A model generated the notes under the pieces. That model saw nothing but the letters and a program-made list of their open reading frames with translations. It was not told the DNA's origin and did no database searches. A DNA stretch of 64,000 bases from G963665925 sp050596425 (lineage in GTDB: Bacteria > Bacillota > Clostridia > Peptostreptococcales > Acidaminobacteraceae): positions 1 through 64,000 of the forward strand of contig NZ_CP192292.1 in assembly GCF_050596425.1 (NCBI RefSeq). Reading direction: 5' to 3'. Of the stretch, positions 9,171-22,074 are shown piece after piece. Made by a program: the position numbers and the translations under genes. The stretch's first letter is position 1. Each line of letters starts with the position of its first letter.

Positions 9171-10802
9171 CTAAATGATTGAATACGGCATAAAAAATGT
9201 AATCATAATGACCAAATCAAGAATCACATAAAAACTAATGGCCTTAAGGAAGTGGTCGTTTTTACCTTCTCTGGTCTTAGACCGATTAAAGTAGACCAGT
9301 AAGGTCAGGGCACTGAAAAGTACAAAGGCCCCCCAGTGAGCCACATTGCTTTCAAGATATGGTGGCCAAAGCCCCTTATTCGTGAAGAATGGAAAAATAT
9401 CAAAGCCAAATGTATAGATTTTGCTGGCCATGTAAACAAAGAATATAATTAGAGTCATTTTGGTCTTATTCTGTTCTGCCCAGTTGAGTTTAAACATAAG
9501 CACAGGTGCTGTTATTACAAGAAGAGGCAATATAGCCGTCATCATAGGTGGAATCCCTGCAAGTATAAGTGCAGGATACGTTGTTATAGTTCGCATAAAT
9601 ATATCGAATAGTGTGTCCTTTGTATAGTCCCTACTCATTTCGATAAGCTTCGGATTGTTAGATGAGATATAGACATGATTCACGAGATCATTTTGCTCAT
9701 TATGAATCAGATAGTCAAACTCCCCAAGTTTAAAGTAAGAAGGTTTTACAGAGCTACGTTCACTTTTAGACAGTTGCTTAAACTCATCTGTTCCGTGGGT
9801 TGTCTTATAGAGGTTTGGATAAGCCTGAACCCCTTTAGCGATTTCTGTACGCCCTAGGTTAGAAGCCCAGAAGTTTATTAGATAACTAAGTTGTCCATTA
9901 TCTTCCTGTATTAGATAAGGCACAGCTTCATATGTATCAATTTCATAACCCGTATGTAGAAAATCGGCAGGTGCATGGATATTGAACTCAAAGAAATCAA
10001 CATAATTGGTTCCAAATCGCATGTGCTTCATCGTTGAAATAACGACTGCTTTTTCATCTTGTATGGCCATGGCAATATTTACAGGATTGATGGCACTTAA
10101 AGAAGGCAAGCGGTAAAGATTTTCTGAATAGAGCATGTCTCCTTCTTCTGTCATAACACTCAAGTGATACGTGCTCCCCCGCATGGTAATTGCTGAAAGG
10201 ATGGTTTTTCCATCTACAATATTGACTTCAGCAAGTTCAATACGTCCATCAAAATTTGGGTGAAGTTCTCTCGATTGTCCCTTGGCAAGCATTAGAACAT
10301 CCGTATCGTTATAGGCAGTCACGTGGTCGCTTGAAAGCTTATAAGACATATCCTTAAGGGTCAAGGAATCTGATTGAAGCAAGGTGAATTCAGTTGCATC
10401 AATGGAGAGAAAAAATACAATCCCCTCATCCTTTGACACGGCAATAAGATTAAGTGTTCCCATGTCATTGGAACCAGAAATCTCACTTATGCCATGGTTC
10501 ATTTCAATAACGTGGTCCTGGACCATTTCACCGTATAAATCAAACTTTTTTAGAATGATTTCATTTTCAAGTGCAGTGATATTGACAAAATGACTGTTGT
10601 CAGTGGCAATGGCTAAAGTGTTGTTAGAAGACAGACTCTCAAAGTCCATTTTTGGATTATAGGCATCAATTTCTATTTGATTAGACCATCCCTCACTTGG
10701 TAGTTTAACTTGTTCTGTGTAAATGAATGCAAATAGTGAAGAAAAAATCATTAGGAACATGAGTACAATGATCAATCTCCACGGCTGAAAAATTTTTTTC
10801 AT
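9171..10802 (-). CDS. Membrane-anchored protein of unknown function
   Basis: I do not recognise this 543-residue protein. An N-terminal membrane segment (about 9-29) is followed by a long extracytoplasmic part (about 30-400) rich in short beta-type repeats, such as LNLIAVSKDEGIVFFLSID and VVISTMKHM. This suggests a beta-propeller-like sensor fold. The C-terminal 130 residues contain about four more membrane helices (about 411-435, 448-465, 484-503, 517-537). It starts at ATG 10802 behind AAGGGGG. It stands alone, divergent from the SigB module 356 bp away, and has its own terminator. A surface sensor or envelope-stress function is possible but is only inference. Confidence 0.75.
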   Translation of the reverse strand: MKKIFQPWRLIIVLMFLMIFSSLFAFIYTEQVKLPSEGWSNQIEIDAYNPKMDFESLSSNNTLAIATDNSHFVNITALENEIILKKFDLYGEMVQDHVIEMNHGISEISGSNDMGTLNLIAVSKDEGIVFFLSIDATEFTLLQSDSLTLKDMSYKLSSDHVTAYNDTDVLMLAKGQSRELHPNFDGRIELAEVNIVDGKTILSAITMRGSTYHLSVMTEEGDMLYSENLYRLPSLSAINPVNIAMAIQDEKAVVISTMKHMRFGTNYVDFFEFNIHAPADFLHTGYEIDTYEAVPYLIQEDNGQLSYLINFWASNLGRTEIAKGVQAYPNLYKTTHGTDEFKQLSKSERSSVKPSYFKLGEFDYLIHNEQNDLVNHVYISSNNPKLIEMSRDYTKDTLFDIFMRTITTYPALILAGIPPMMTAILPLLVITAPVLMFKLNWAEQNKTKMTLIIFFVYMASKIYTFGFDIFPFFTNKGLWPPYLESNVAHWGAFVLFSALTLLVYFNRSKTREGKNDHFLKAISFYVILDLVIMITFFMPYSII

Positions 10803-11158
10803 GGTTTCCCCCTTTTATGCCAATTACACATATTGTTGGTGGAAAAACAATAAACTGCGTAAAGGCTTTAAAATAATTATAACGTGTAATATGTTTCGAT
10901 CAATTAAAAAATACCATTATAAAGCATTAACTTTTCTTAATAAATTACGAAAAAGCCTCTATTTCCAATAATTTTGCATTATTTCTTTTCAAATTTTGTC
11001 ATAATGGATTTCATTAGGTATAATGATATTACATTTAAAAATAAATTAATTGTTTAGGTGGAGTTTCAGACAGGTAGATATGATTTAGGCATGATTTTTT
11101 TGACTCAATCAAATATGTAAGAGACAAACAAGAAATTAAGGTAGAAGGGGGCAGTAAT
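10803..11158. other. Divergent intergenic region upstream of the SigB module
   Basis: AT-rich 356 bp with no gene. Apart from the SigB-type promoter candidate at 11052-11077 I see no recognisable structured element. Confidence 0.5.
11052..11077 (+). promoter_or_regulatory. Possible SigB-type autoregulatory promoter
   Basis: GTTTAG (11052-11057), a 14-nt spacer and AGGTAG (11072-11077) resemble the general-stress consensus GTTTAA-N12-14-GGGTAT. It lies about 80 nt upstream of rsbV. SigB operons are autoregulated in relatives, which supports the reading. The -10 match is only 4 of 6. Confidence 0.4.
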
Positions 11159-11473
11159 ATGTCGCTGAAAATGAATAAGGTATTTCAGGACATAGATCAG
11201 TTCTGGTCTGTTGAACTTATTGGTGACGTTGATATTCAGACATCAGGTAGATTAAAAGAAGAGTTAAACCAATTGCTTGATAAAAGAGAATGTGATATCA
11301 ATATCGATTGTGCCAATCTAAGTTATATCGACTCAACTGGTTTAGGTGTACTTATCGGTGTGCTAAAAAGAGTTAAGAAAAATGAGAATGAAATTCTGAT
11401 TACCAATGCACAACAGAATATTCTCAAGCTACTCAAGATTACAGGACTAGACAAAATCTTTGTCATGAAGTAA
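11159..11473 (+). CDS. rsbV: Anti-anti-sigma factor, STAS domain (RsbV-like)
   Basis: A 104-residue single STAS domain. In partner switching, the unphosphorylated form binds the anti-sigma kinase and frees the sigma factor. The phosphorylatable serine lies in YIDSTGLGVLIGVLK (about residue 60), as in RsbV and SpoIIAA. It is the first gene of a three-gene set with the kinase (40 nt downstream) and a SigB/SigF-family factor. The kinase resembles RsbW more than SpoIIAB, so I prefer RsbV. No phosphatase (RsbU/RsbP) gene is adjacent, so the input is encoded elsewhere. Confidence 0.85.
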   Translation: MSLKMNKVFQDIDQFWSVELIGDVDIQTSGRLKEELNQLLDKRECDINIDCANLSYIDSTGLGVLIGVLKRVKKNENEILITNAQQNILKLLKITGLDKIFVMK

Positions 11474-11512
11474 GCAAAATATCAGTAATAATAAAAAGGG
11501 TGGACGATTTGT

Positions 11513-11914
11513 ATGAAGGATTGCATTTCTTTAAAATTGCCTACGAAATCGGAATATGTAAGTGTTGCAAGACTTACAGCTTCAGTCGTAGCAAACAATA
11601 TGGGATTTGACATCGAATCTATAGAAGATATTAAAGTGGCTGTAGGCGAGGCTTGTAACAACGCGGTGCTTCATGGCGCATGCCAGGAGGACTTTGAAAT
11701 TAGTTTTCTCATTGAGAATTCTGAGTTCGTTGTAGAAGTGCTTGACTGTGGAAACGGATTCAGTGTGGAATCGTATAATGAGCCTGATCTAATGAACCCA
11801 GGTGAAAATGGACTTGGCATATTTATAATGAAATCATTAATGGACGATGTGTCGGTAGATTCGAAACTGGGGCAGGGCACAAAAATTCGTATGGTGAAAA
11901 GGCTCATTGTTTAA
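11513..11914 (+). CDS. rsbW: Anti-sigma serine kinase (RsbW-like)
   Basis: A GHKL-fold kinase that binds and inhibits the sigma factor and phosphorylates RsbV. The 133 residues contain the ATP-binding N-box GEACNNAVLHG (about 47-57) and the G-boxes DCGNGF and GENGLGIFIM. The N-terminus (KLPTKSEYVSVARLTASVVANNMGF) aligns with the RsbW pattern of substrate-interaction residues rather than with SpoIIAB. It lies between rsbV and the sigma gene in one operon. Confidence 0.88.
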   Translation: MKDCISLKLPTKSEYVSVARLTASVVANNMGFDIESIEDIKVAVGEACNNAVLHGACQEDFEISFLIENSEFVVEVLDCGNGFSVESYNEPDLMNPGENGLGIFIMKSLMDDVSVDSKLGQGTKIRMVKRLIV

Positions 11915-11976
11915 GGCGTGGTAGAGACACATAAAAATACGCTAATACATTTGGGTTTTATCAGGGGCTGATAATT

Positions 11977-12783
11977 ATGACAAGTCAAAGGACCTCAAAA
12001 GTGGATGCAGGATGTGCCACGGCTGAGAGTATAAAAGATATTGATAGTAAAGTACTGTTTAAAATGTACAAGGAATCTAAAGATATTCATATTAGAAATG
12101 AATTGATTCATAGGTATATGTATATAACAGAGATACTTTCAAAGAAATATGTAAACAAAGGGATTGACTACGAGGATATTTATCAAGTGGCATCCCTAGG
12201 ACTTATCTATGCGATTGAACGATATGACGTTGATCGCGGATTTGAATTTTCCAGTTTCGCAACGCCAACAATAATCGGGGAGATTAAAAAATATTTCCGA
12301 GATAAGGGTTGGTCTGTTCGTGTGCCACGACGTATTCAGGAGTTAAGTAAAAAAATCAATGTCGCTAAAAGTAAGCTTCAACAAGACTTACAACGTGTGC
12401 CGAAAATCGAAGACATTGCTGAATATCTGTCATGTACGGAAGAACAAGTTATTGAGGCTATGGAAGCGTCTCAGGTGTACACACCTAAATCCCTGGATAT
12501 TAGTTACGATAGTAGTGGGGATGATAAAGACATTCAGTTGCTTGACATTATTGGAGAAGACGACAAGTATTTTGATGTGATTGAAAACAGAGATTTTATT
12601 GAAAAATGCATGGAAAAACTCAATGAAGTGGAGCTGAAAATCATTCAAGATAGATTCTTCGAAAGCAAGACACAAATACAAGTGGCAAATGAACTGAATG
12701 TGTCGCAAATGACCGTTTCCAGAATGGAAAAGAAAATTATTAAAAAGTTTAGAAAAGAATACAAGAAACTCACAGAAATATAA
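11977..12783 (+). CDS. sigB: RNA polymerase sigma factor, SigB/SigF/SigG family
   Basis: An alternative sigma factor of 268 residues. Region 2 (DYEDIYQVASLGLIYAIERYD and FSSFATPTIIGEIKKYFRDKGW) and the region 3 start VRVPRRIQELSKKI are characteristic of the SigB/F/G group. Region 4 ends with an HTH, TQIQVANELNVSQMTVSRMEKKI. With upstream rsbV-rsbW the gene order equals Bacillus rsbV-rsbW-sigB, so it probably directs general stress expression. SigF (spoIIAC) is the alternative. Terminator at 12787-12828. Confidence 0.88.
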   Translation: MTSQRTSKVDAGCATAESIKDIDSKVLFKMYKESKDIHIRNELIHRYMYITEILSKKYVNKGIDYEDIYQVASLGLIYAIERYDVDRGFEFSSFATPTIIGEIKKYFRDKGWSVRVPRRIQELSKKINVAKSKLQQDLQRVPKIEDIAEYLSCTEEQVIEAMEASQVYTPKSLDISYDSSGDDKDIQLLDIIGEDDKYFDVIENRDFIEKCMEKLNEVELKIIQDRFFESKTQIQVANELNVSQMTVSRMEKKIIKKFRKEYKKLTEI

Positions 12784-12786
12784 AAA

Positions 12787-12828
12787 AATCCCCTCTACTC
12801 TATTGGTAGTGGGGATTCTTGTTTTTTT
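12787..12828 (+). terminator. Terminator of the SigB module
   Basis: Stem AATCCCC (12787-12793) / GGGGATT (12811-12817), with an inner CTA/TAG pairing and a following T run. Confidence 0.8.
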
Positions 12829-12856
12829 AGAAAAAACACTTTGTGAAATATAGATA

Positions 12857-13837
12857 TTAAAAAATAACAAAACCAAGTTTTTTCTTAACTCTGTTTAAAA
12901 CTTCTTGGGAAATTTCATCAGCGCGCGCAGCACCTTTCTTAAGAACATCTTCCACTTCACCGCTTGTTAAAATTTCTTGATGTCTTTGTTGAATTGGTGC
13001 AAGGGCATCATTTACAACTTCAACAAGCTCTTTCTTGAAGGTACCATATCCGACACCTTTATATTTCGATTCTAATTCTTCGATAGAGATATTGCCAAGT
13101 TGAGAGTAGATTGTAAGCAAGTTGGATACACCAGCTTTATTTTCTTCATCAAAACGAACTTCCATATCGCTATCTGTTGTAGACTTCATAATACTCTTCT
13201 TAACTTTATTGGCAGGTTCAAGAAGTGTTATTTTGCTGTGGATATTCGGATTACTCTTTGACATTTTTGCCGTCGGATCATCAAGGGACATGATACGAGC
13301 GCCTACTTTACTAATAAGTGGCTCTGGAACAACAAATGTCTCTCCGTATTTGTTGTTGAATCTTTCTGCAATATCACGCGTTAACTCAAGATGCTGCTTT
13401 TGATCATTGCCGACTGGCACATAATGCGTATCATATAGAAGAATATCAGCAGCCATTAATACAGGATAAGTGAATAAACCTGTGGTTACTGCCTTTTGAC
13501 CGGCACTCTTATCCTTAAACTGAGTCATTCGATTCAGTTCGCCCATGTATGAATTGCATTGAAGGAGCCATGCGAGTTCAGCGTGTGCAGATACCTGCGA
13601 CTGCAGGAATAGGGTAACCTTGCTCGGATCAAGACCGATTGCCATATATAAGGCAGCCAGTTCCAATGAATTTTTATGCAGTTCCTTAGGATCTTGAGGA
13701 ACAGTGATAGAATGTAAGTCTACGACACAGTAAAAACAATCCTTGTCGTCCTGTTGCTTAATAAAATTGCGCATCGTAATGTAATTGCCAAGATGTATTT
13801 GACCAGTTGGTTGCACACCAGAAAATACGCGTTTCAT
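12857..13837 (-). CDS. trpS: Tryptophan--tRNA ligase
   Basis: Class I aminoacyl-tRNA synthetase charging tRNA-Trp. The N-terminal MKRVFSGVQPTGQIHLGNY contains the HIGH-type motif, and KMSKSNPN is the KMSKS loop. At 326 residues it is the usual bacterial length. The frame extends 10 codons further upstream, but GGAGGTG at 13843-13849 selects ATG 13837. No T-box leader is visible. Instead a standard promoter with an overlapping inverted repeat lies about 30 nt upstream. It is transcribed convergently to the SigB module. Confidence 0.97.
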   Translation of the reverse strand: MKRVFSGVQPTGQIHLGNYITMRNFIKQQDDKDCFYCVVDLHSITVPQDPKELHKNSLELAALYMAIGLDPSKVTLFLQSQVSAHAELAWLLQCNSYMGELNRMTQFKDKSAGQKAVTTGLFTYPVLMAADILLYDTHYVPVGNDQKQHLELTRDIAERFNNKYGETFVVPEPLISKVGARIMSLDDPTAKMSKSNPNIHSKITLLEPANKVKKSIMKSTTDSDMEVRFDEENKAGVSNLLTIYSQLGNISIEELESKYKGVGYGTFKKELVEVVNDALAPIQQRHQEILTSGEVEDVLKKGAARADEISQEVLNRVKKKLGFVIF

Positions 13838-13865
13838 ATGAACACCTCCAAAATTAGCTATAGTC

Positions 13866-13894
13866 ATTATAATATAGTGGTTTCAAAGATTCAA
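13866..13894 (-). promoter_or_regulatory. trpS promoter with overlapping inverted repeat
   Basis: On the minus strand TTGAAT (13889-13894), a 17-nt spacer and TATAAT (13866-13871). An imperfect inverted repeat ATAGTGGTTTC / GAAACCCACTAT (about 13874-13917) overlaps it and could be an operator. Confidence 0.65.
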
Positions 13895-14034
13895 CTTTAG
13901 AGAGGAAACCCACTATAGTATTTTATACTCTATAATTTCATTGTATATTGTTTAATACTAGAATGGCACATAAAATTCAAGGTTTATAAAATGATTCATA
14001 AAAAAAATACAATATATATAAATATATTGTTATA

Positions 14035-14063
14035 TTGACAATTTTTCAGCATATAGCTATCAT
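14035..14063 (+). promoter_or_regulatory. Strong vegetative promoter of a putative small RNA
   Basis: TTGACA (14035-14040), 17-nt spacer, TATCAT (14058-14063). Confidence 0.7.
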
Positions 14064-14069
14064 GTAGAC

Positions 14070-14178
14070 AACGAGAAATCGTTACAAAGTATTGGGGACT
14101 CCCATTACTTTGCTTCCTTAATGAAATGAATGCCAAACGAAAAACACTCTGGTTGCATGCCGGGGTGTTTTTTATTTT
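14070..14178 (+). ncRNA. Putative small RNA or untranslated leader
   Basis: About 105 nt bounded by the promoter at 14035-14063 and a terminator (AACACTC.../GGTGTT then a T run, 14141-14178). It contains a short hairpin ACGAGAAATCGT and a long stem AAAGTATTGGG / CCCATTACTTT around 14098-14121. No start codon with a ribosome site is present, and I do not recognise a known riboswitch class. It ends before the separate bioB promoter, so it could be a free sRNA or an upstream attenuated leader. Confidence 0.5.
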
Positions 14179-14184
14179 AGCATC

Positions 14185-14238
14185 ATTGTTAACTTAAAAC
14201 ATTTTAAAAGTTGACAATAATACTAAAATTGATAAAAT
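14185..14238 (+). promoter_or_regulatory. bioB promoter with BirA-type biotin operator
   Basis: Promoter TTGACA (14211-14216), 16-nt spacer, TAAAAT (14233-14238). An inverted repeat ATTGTTAAC (14185-14193) / GTTGACAAT (14210-14218) with a 16-nt spacer overlaps the -35 box. It matches the Firmicutes BirA operator pattern TTGTTAAC-N-GTTAACAA. Repression by biotinyl-AMP-loaded BirA is the natural inference. Confidence 0.75.
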
Positions 14239-14269
14239 AGTCTCAAATACAGTGGATGAAGGAGAAGCT

Positions 14270-15952
14270 ATGAAACCAGAAGACTACTTTTCGAATTTAG
14301 AAGAATTTAAAGGCTTGACATATGAACAAGCACTTGAACTTTTACAGACATTTGAGAACGATGCAATAGATATGCAAACACTTGGATCAGTCGCTGAAAA
14401 AATACGACAGATTCATTTAGGCAATAAAATGGACCTTTGCTCAATAATGAATGTTAAAAGTGGTTCTTGCTCTGAAGATTGCAAATTTTGCGCTCAGTCA
14501 GCACACTATGAAGCGCCTTCAGAGCATTTTGACTTAAAGTCTCAAAATGAAATAGTAATGGAAGCCAAGAAAATGGAAGCTTCAGGAGTGGATAAGTTCA
14601 GTTTAGTAAGCAGTGGTGGTTATTTAGATAATGCAGACTTGCCCCATTTGATATCTGCATACCAAGCTGTGGAAAAAGAAACAGAATTAAGTCTTTGTGC
14701 ATCTCATGGCATTCTAACGCGTCTACAAGCTCAGGCGCTAAAAAATGCTGGTGTTAAGAGATATCATCACAACTTAGAGTCTTCCAGAGATTTTTACAAT
14801 AAGGTCTGTACCACTCACACTTATGATGAAAGAATAAAAACAGTAGAAAATGCTAAAAATGTGGGTTTAGAAGTATGTTGTGGAGGAATATTTGGCCTAG
14901 GAGAAACAATGAAAGACAGAATAGATATGGCTTTTGAAATTAAAAAGTTAGGTGTGCAGTCTGTACCTATAAATGTTCTAAATCCAATACCAGGTACCCC
15001 TTTTGAATCTAATGCTGCACAAAGTGAAAAGAGTCTACTTTTTATGACCATACTTTATCGATTAATCTTACCAAAGACTGAAATTAGATTTGCAGGCGGT
15101 CGAAATAAGTTGGGGACTTCAGCAAAAGTTGCATTCAAAAATGGAGTGAATGGTGTGTTAACCGGTGATTTTTTAACGACAACAGGAACAAATATTGAGT
15201 CGGATAGGCGACTATTTGAAAAATTGGGTTTTGAGATAAAAGGAAGCGGGGGTAAAGCAATGAATGGCGTATTTGTTGTAGGAACGGATACAGATGTGGG
15301 AAAGACTTTTGCTTCAGCACTCCTTATCCAAGCACTAATGAGTGGGGGTATAGTTCCTTACTATTTAAAACCAGTGGCCAGTGGTGGTCGTGTTGATATT
15401 GATACGATCAGAAATCTAACGGGTATCACTGAGTTTCAATCAAGTTCACCAATTGTATTTGAAACACCATGTTCCCCACACTTGGCAGCAGAGTTGGAAA
15501 ATCGGCAAAGCTTGAGCAAAGAAAGTCTCAAAACTCAAGTTATAGAGAAATGCAGAACCACTTTAAAGGAAAATAAGTTCACCATTATTGAAGGCGCAGG
15601 GGGGATCGTGGTTCCTATTCAAAGGCAAGGGTTCGATTTATATCATCTAGTAAAAGAAATGGACCTTCCTGTGATTATTGTAACGCGAACGGGTGTTGGA
15701 ACAATCAATCACACAATGTTAACCCTTGAATATTTAAAAGCCAAGCAGATAAAAATTACAGGGATAGTTTTCAACGGATTTGAGAATACGATATATGAAG
15801 AGGATAATATAAGACTTATAAAAGAAAGAAGCGGTGTACCGATATTAGGTGTTATTCCTAAAATAAATCGAAGTATTGATAAAAAGGTCACGAAAGAATA
15901 TGCAGAAAACCATATAGATCTAAGTTGTTTGCTTGAGAAAATGACAAACTAG
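14270..15952 (+). CDS. bioB-bioD: Fused biotin synthase-dethiobiotin synthetase (BioB-BioD)
   Basis: A single 560-codon frame combines the last two enzymes of biotin synthesis. Residues 1 to about 325 are BioB, a radical-SAM enzyme inserting sulfur into dethiobiotin, with the cluster motif C67SEDC71KFC74 and the C-terminal GGRNKLG. A short Gly-rich link (GSGGKA) leads to BioD from Met331, with P-loop GTDTDVGKT at 338-346, KPVASGG and EGAGGIVVP. BioD forms dethiobiotin from diaminopelargonate. ATG 14270 is preferred over GTG 14252 because AAGGAG lies 5 nt upstream. Met331 follows a G-rich stretch, so separate BioD translation is conceivable. Other biotin genes are not adjacent. Confidence 0.93.
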   Translation: MKPEDYFSNLEEFKGLTYEQALELLQTFENDAIDMQTLGSVAEKIRQIHLGNKMDLCSIMNVKSGSCSEDCKFCAQSAHYEAPSEHFDLKSQNEIVMEAKKMEASGVDKFSLVSSGGYLDNADLPHLISAYQAVEKETELSLCASHGILTRLQAQALKNAGVKRYHHNLESSRDFYNKVCTTHTYDERIKTVENAKNVGLEVCCGGIFGLGETMKDRIDMAFEIKKLGVQSVPINVLNPIPGTPFESNAAQSEKSLLFMTILYRLILPKTEIRFAGGRNKLGTSAKVAFKNGVNGVLTGDFLTTTGTNIESDRRLFEKLGFEIKGSGGKAMNGVFVVGTDTDVGKTFASALLIQALMSGGIVPYYLKPVASGGRVDIDTIRNLTGITEFQSSSPIVFETPCSPHLAAELENRQSLSKESLKTQVIEKCRTTLKENKFTIIEGAGGIVVPIQRQGFDLYHLVKEMDLPVIIVTRTGVGTINHTMLTLEYLKAKQIKITGIVFNGFENTIYEEDNIRLIKERSGVPILGVIPKINRSIDKKVTKEYAENHIDLSCLLEKMTN

Positions 15953-16221
15953 ACAATAGTATATATAGATGAAAAGATTCACCTATGTTTTTCTGATGTG
16001 TTATAAAGTGAATTCGAAACCTATTCCTAGGGCGTATTAGGCAATAGCTATGGTATTTTATGAATAATGTGAGCTTATATCATGAAATCAAGATTTAGAA
16101 AAATCATGTTTAAGGACAAATTCAATGGGCTATATATAGGAAGCAACTTGTTTCAAAATTGATTTTTAACAATAGCACACTTGACAAAGTATTTAGAATA
16201 TTATTTCTTTAAAAATAGGGG
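15953..16221. other. Gene-free stretch upstream of the rRNA operon
   Basis: No gene recognised. TTGACA at 16181-16186 could be the -35 of a third, upstream rRNA promoter, but its -10 (in TATTATTTC) is poorly placed. No clear terminator for bioB-bioD is visible. Confidence 0.4.
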
Positions 16222-16250
16222 TTGACGCTACCCTATAGCAGTGCTATTAT
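16222..16250 (+). promoter_or_regulatory. rRNA operon promoter P1
   Basis: TTGACG (16222-16227), 17-nt spacer, TATTAT (16245-16250). It is followed shortly by GCGGCACACGAAA, a sequence repeated after P2. Confidence 0.8.
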
Positions 16251-16360
16251 AGTCAAGTACCGCATGACGCGGCACACGAAACACAAGGCACTAACTTAAT
16301 AAGAAATGATTTAGAAATTCATATTTCGAAATTGCTTCTAAAAAAGTTTTTAAAAAGTGC

Positions 16361-16389
16361 TTGACAATTAACATCAACGATGTTAAGAT
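16361..16389 (+). promoter_or_regulatory. rRNA operon promoter P2
   Basis: TTGACA (16361-16366), 17-nt spacer, TAAGAT (16384-16389). It is followed by GCGGCACACGAAA as after P1. A boxA-like antitermination element TCTTTGAAAATTAAACAG follows near 16462. Confidence 0.85.
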
Positions 16390-16612
16390 AATTAAGTCGC
16401 CAGTTGATGGCGGCACACGAAAAATCAACATGGAATTAACATAAAACAAGTTGATTTCGGTCTTTGAAAATTAAACAGTATAGAATTATAACACGTTCAA
16501 TTCTTTACCGCATCAAGACAAGGTCTAGATGCAAAACAATTGATTCGAAACGGATATAATGATAACAATAATTAGTCAGCATATCTGAGACGGACAAAAC
16601 AATTTGAAACAT

Positions 16613-18155
<1,543 letters not shown>

Positions 18156-18214
18156 CGTACTCTATACTGTTTAATTTTGAGAGACTAAAATCTCTTACGC
18201 ATATCTAATAATAT

Positions 18215-18290
18215 GGGGGTATAGCTCAGTTGGGAGAGCACCTGCCTTGCACGCAGGGGGTCGCAAGTTCGAATCTTGTTACCTCCACCA
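18215..18290 (+). tRNA. tRNA-Ala (TGC)
   Basis: A 76-nt cloverleaf with acceptor GGGGGTA / TACCTCC, anticodon loop CTTGCAC (TGC), TTCGAAT T-loop and encoded CCA. It is the only tRNA in the 16S-23S spacer; no tRNA-Ile is present. Confidence 0.97.
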
Positions 18291-18539
18291 TTTAACCCTT
18301 TTTAGGGTATGATCTTCTTGAAAGTTGAGAGGATCATTTAGATTGAACCTTGAAAACTGCATATGAAATAAATTAGAAGACGAAAACGTATCAAACCAAG
18401 ATAATTAAAACTAAGTTTTGAGAATTAAGGGAAGATACAGTTTCACTGAGGTAAACAAAACTCAAACTCGAATAATTACTCATTGATTAATATCAAGAGA
18501 ACAGTTTATCGAAAATAACTTAGGTTATTTAAGAAAATT

Positions 18540-21452
<2,913 letters not shown>

Positions 21453-21668
21453 TATAGATTTTGAGTCATTCCAACGTGAAACGAATCTTCTAAAATATTA
21501 TCATGTGCAGTTTTGAAGAGTTCAATCTCTTTAAATACTGAAGTGTTTAATACAAGTCAATCGAGGCGCATATCTGAAAGAGCGAAGGCGCGTACTGTGG
21601 TACGTAACTGAGTGAGAGAAGATGTGCAACGAAGAGTGACGCAGTAGAAAACATTTCAGACAATGAAA

Positions 21669-21784
21669 TCCGGTGATGATGGCGAGGAGGCCACACCTGT
21701 TCCCATTCCGAACACAGCAGTTAAGCTCCTCAGCGCCGATGGTACTTGGCGGGCAGCCGCCTGGGAGAGTAGGTCGTCGCCGGT
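21669..21784 (+). rRNA. rrf: 5S ribosomal RNA
   Basis: About 116 nt. The closing helix CCGGTGA (21670-21676) / TCGCCGG (21777-21783) and the conserved CCCATTCCGAACACAGCAG are present. It lies 215 nt after 23S. Confidence 0.96.
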
Positions 21785-21867
21785 TTCATTTTTACATTTT
21801 TCGCGAAAGCGTGAATATTATTCTGCTTCGCGGCAGAATTTTTTTAGTTTAATGAATAAACACACAT

Positions 21868-21952
21868 GCGGGTGTGGCGGAATTGGCAGACGCGCTAGAT
21901 TTAGGTTCTAGTGTCAATAGACGTGGGGGTTCAAGTCCCTCCACCCGCACCA
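21868..21952 (+). tRNA. tRNA-Leu (TAG)
   Basis: An 85-nt class II tRNA with a variable arm. Acceptor GCGGGTG / CACCCGC, anticodon loop TTTAGGT (TAG), CCA encoded. It follows 5S in the operon. Confidence 0.97.
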
Positions 21953-21958
21953 AATTTT

Positions 21959-22033
21959 GCGGAAGTGGCTCAGTGGTAGAGCATCGCCTTGCCAAGGCGA
22001 GGGTCGCGAGTTCGAATCTCGTCTTCCGCTCCA
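21959..22033 (+). tRNA. tRNA-Gly (GCC)
   Basis: A 75-nt cloverleaf with acceptor GCGGAAG / CTTCCGC, anticodon loop TTGCCAA (GCC) and encoded CCA. It lies 6 nt after tRNA-Leu. Confidence 0.97.
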
Positions 22034-22040
22034 TTTTGAA

Positions 22041-22074
22041 GGTTCTAAATCTATATGATTTGGAACTTTTTTTA
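22041..22074 (+). terminator. Terminator of the rRNA operon
   Basis: Stem GGTTCTAAATC / GATTTGGAAC followed by eight T. Confidence 0.9.

Noticed and set aside
13838..14200. T-box leader for trpS
   Set aside because: No AGGGTGGNACCGCG-type core on the minus strand; an ordinary promoter lies close to the gene.
18291..18539. Possible second spacer tRNA (Ile) between 16S and 23S
   Set aside because: No cloverleaf, TTCGA loop or CCA end is present beyond tRNA-Ala.
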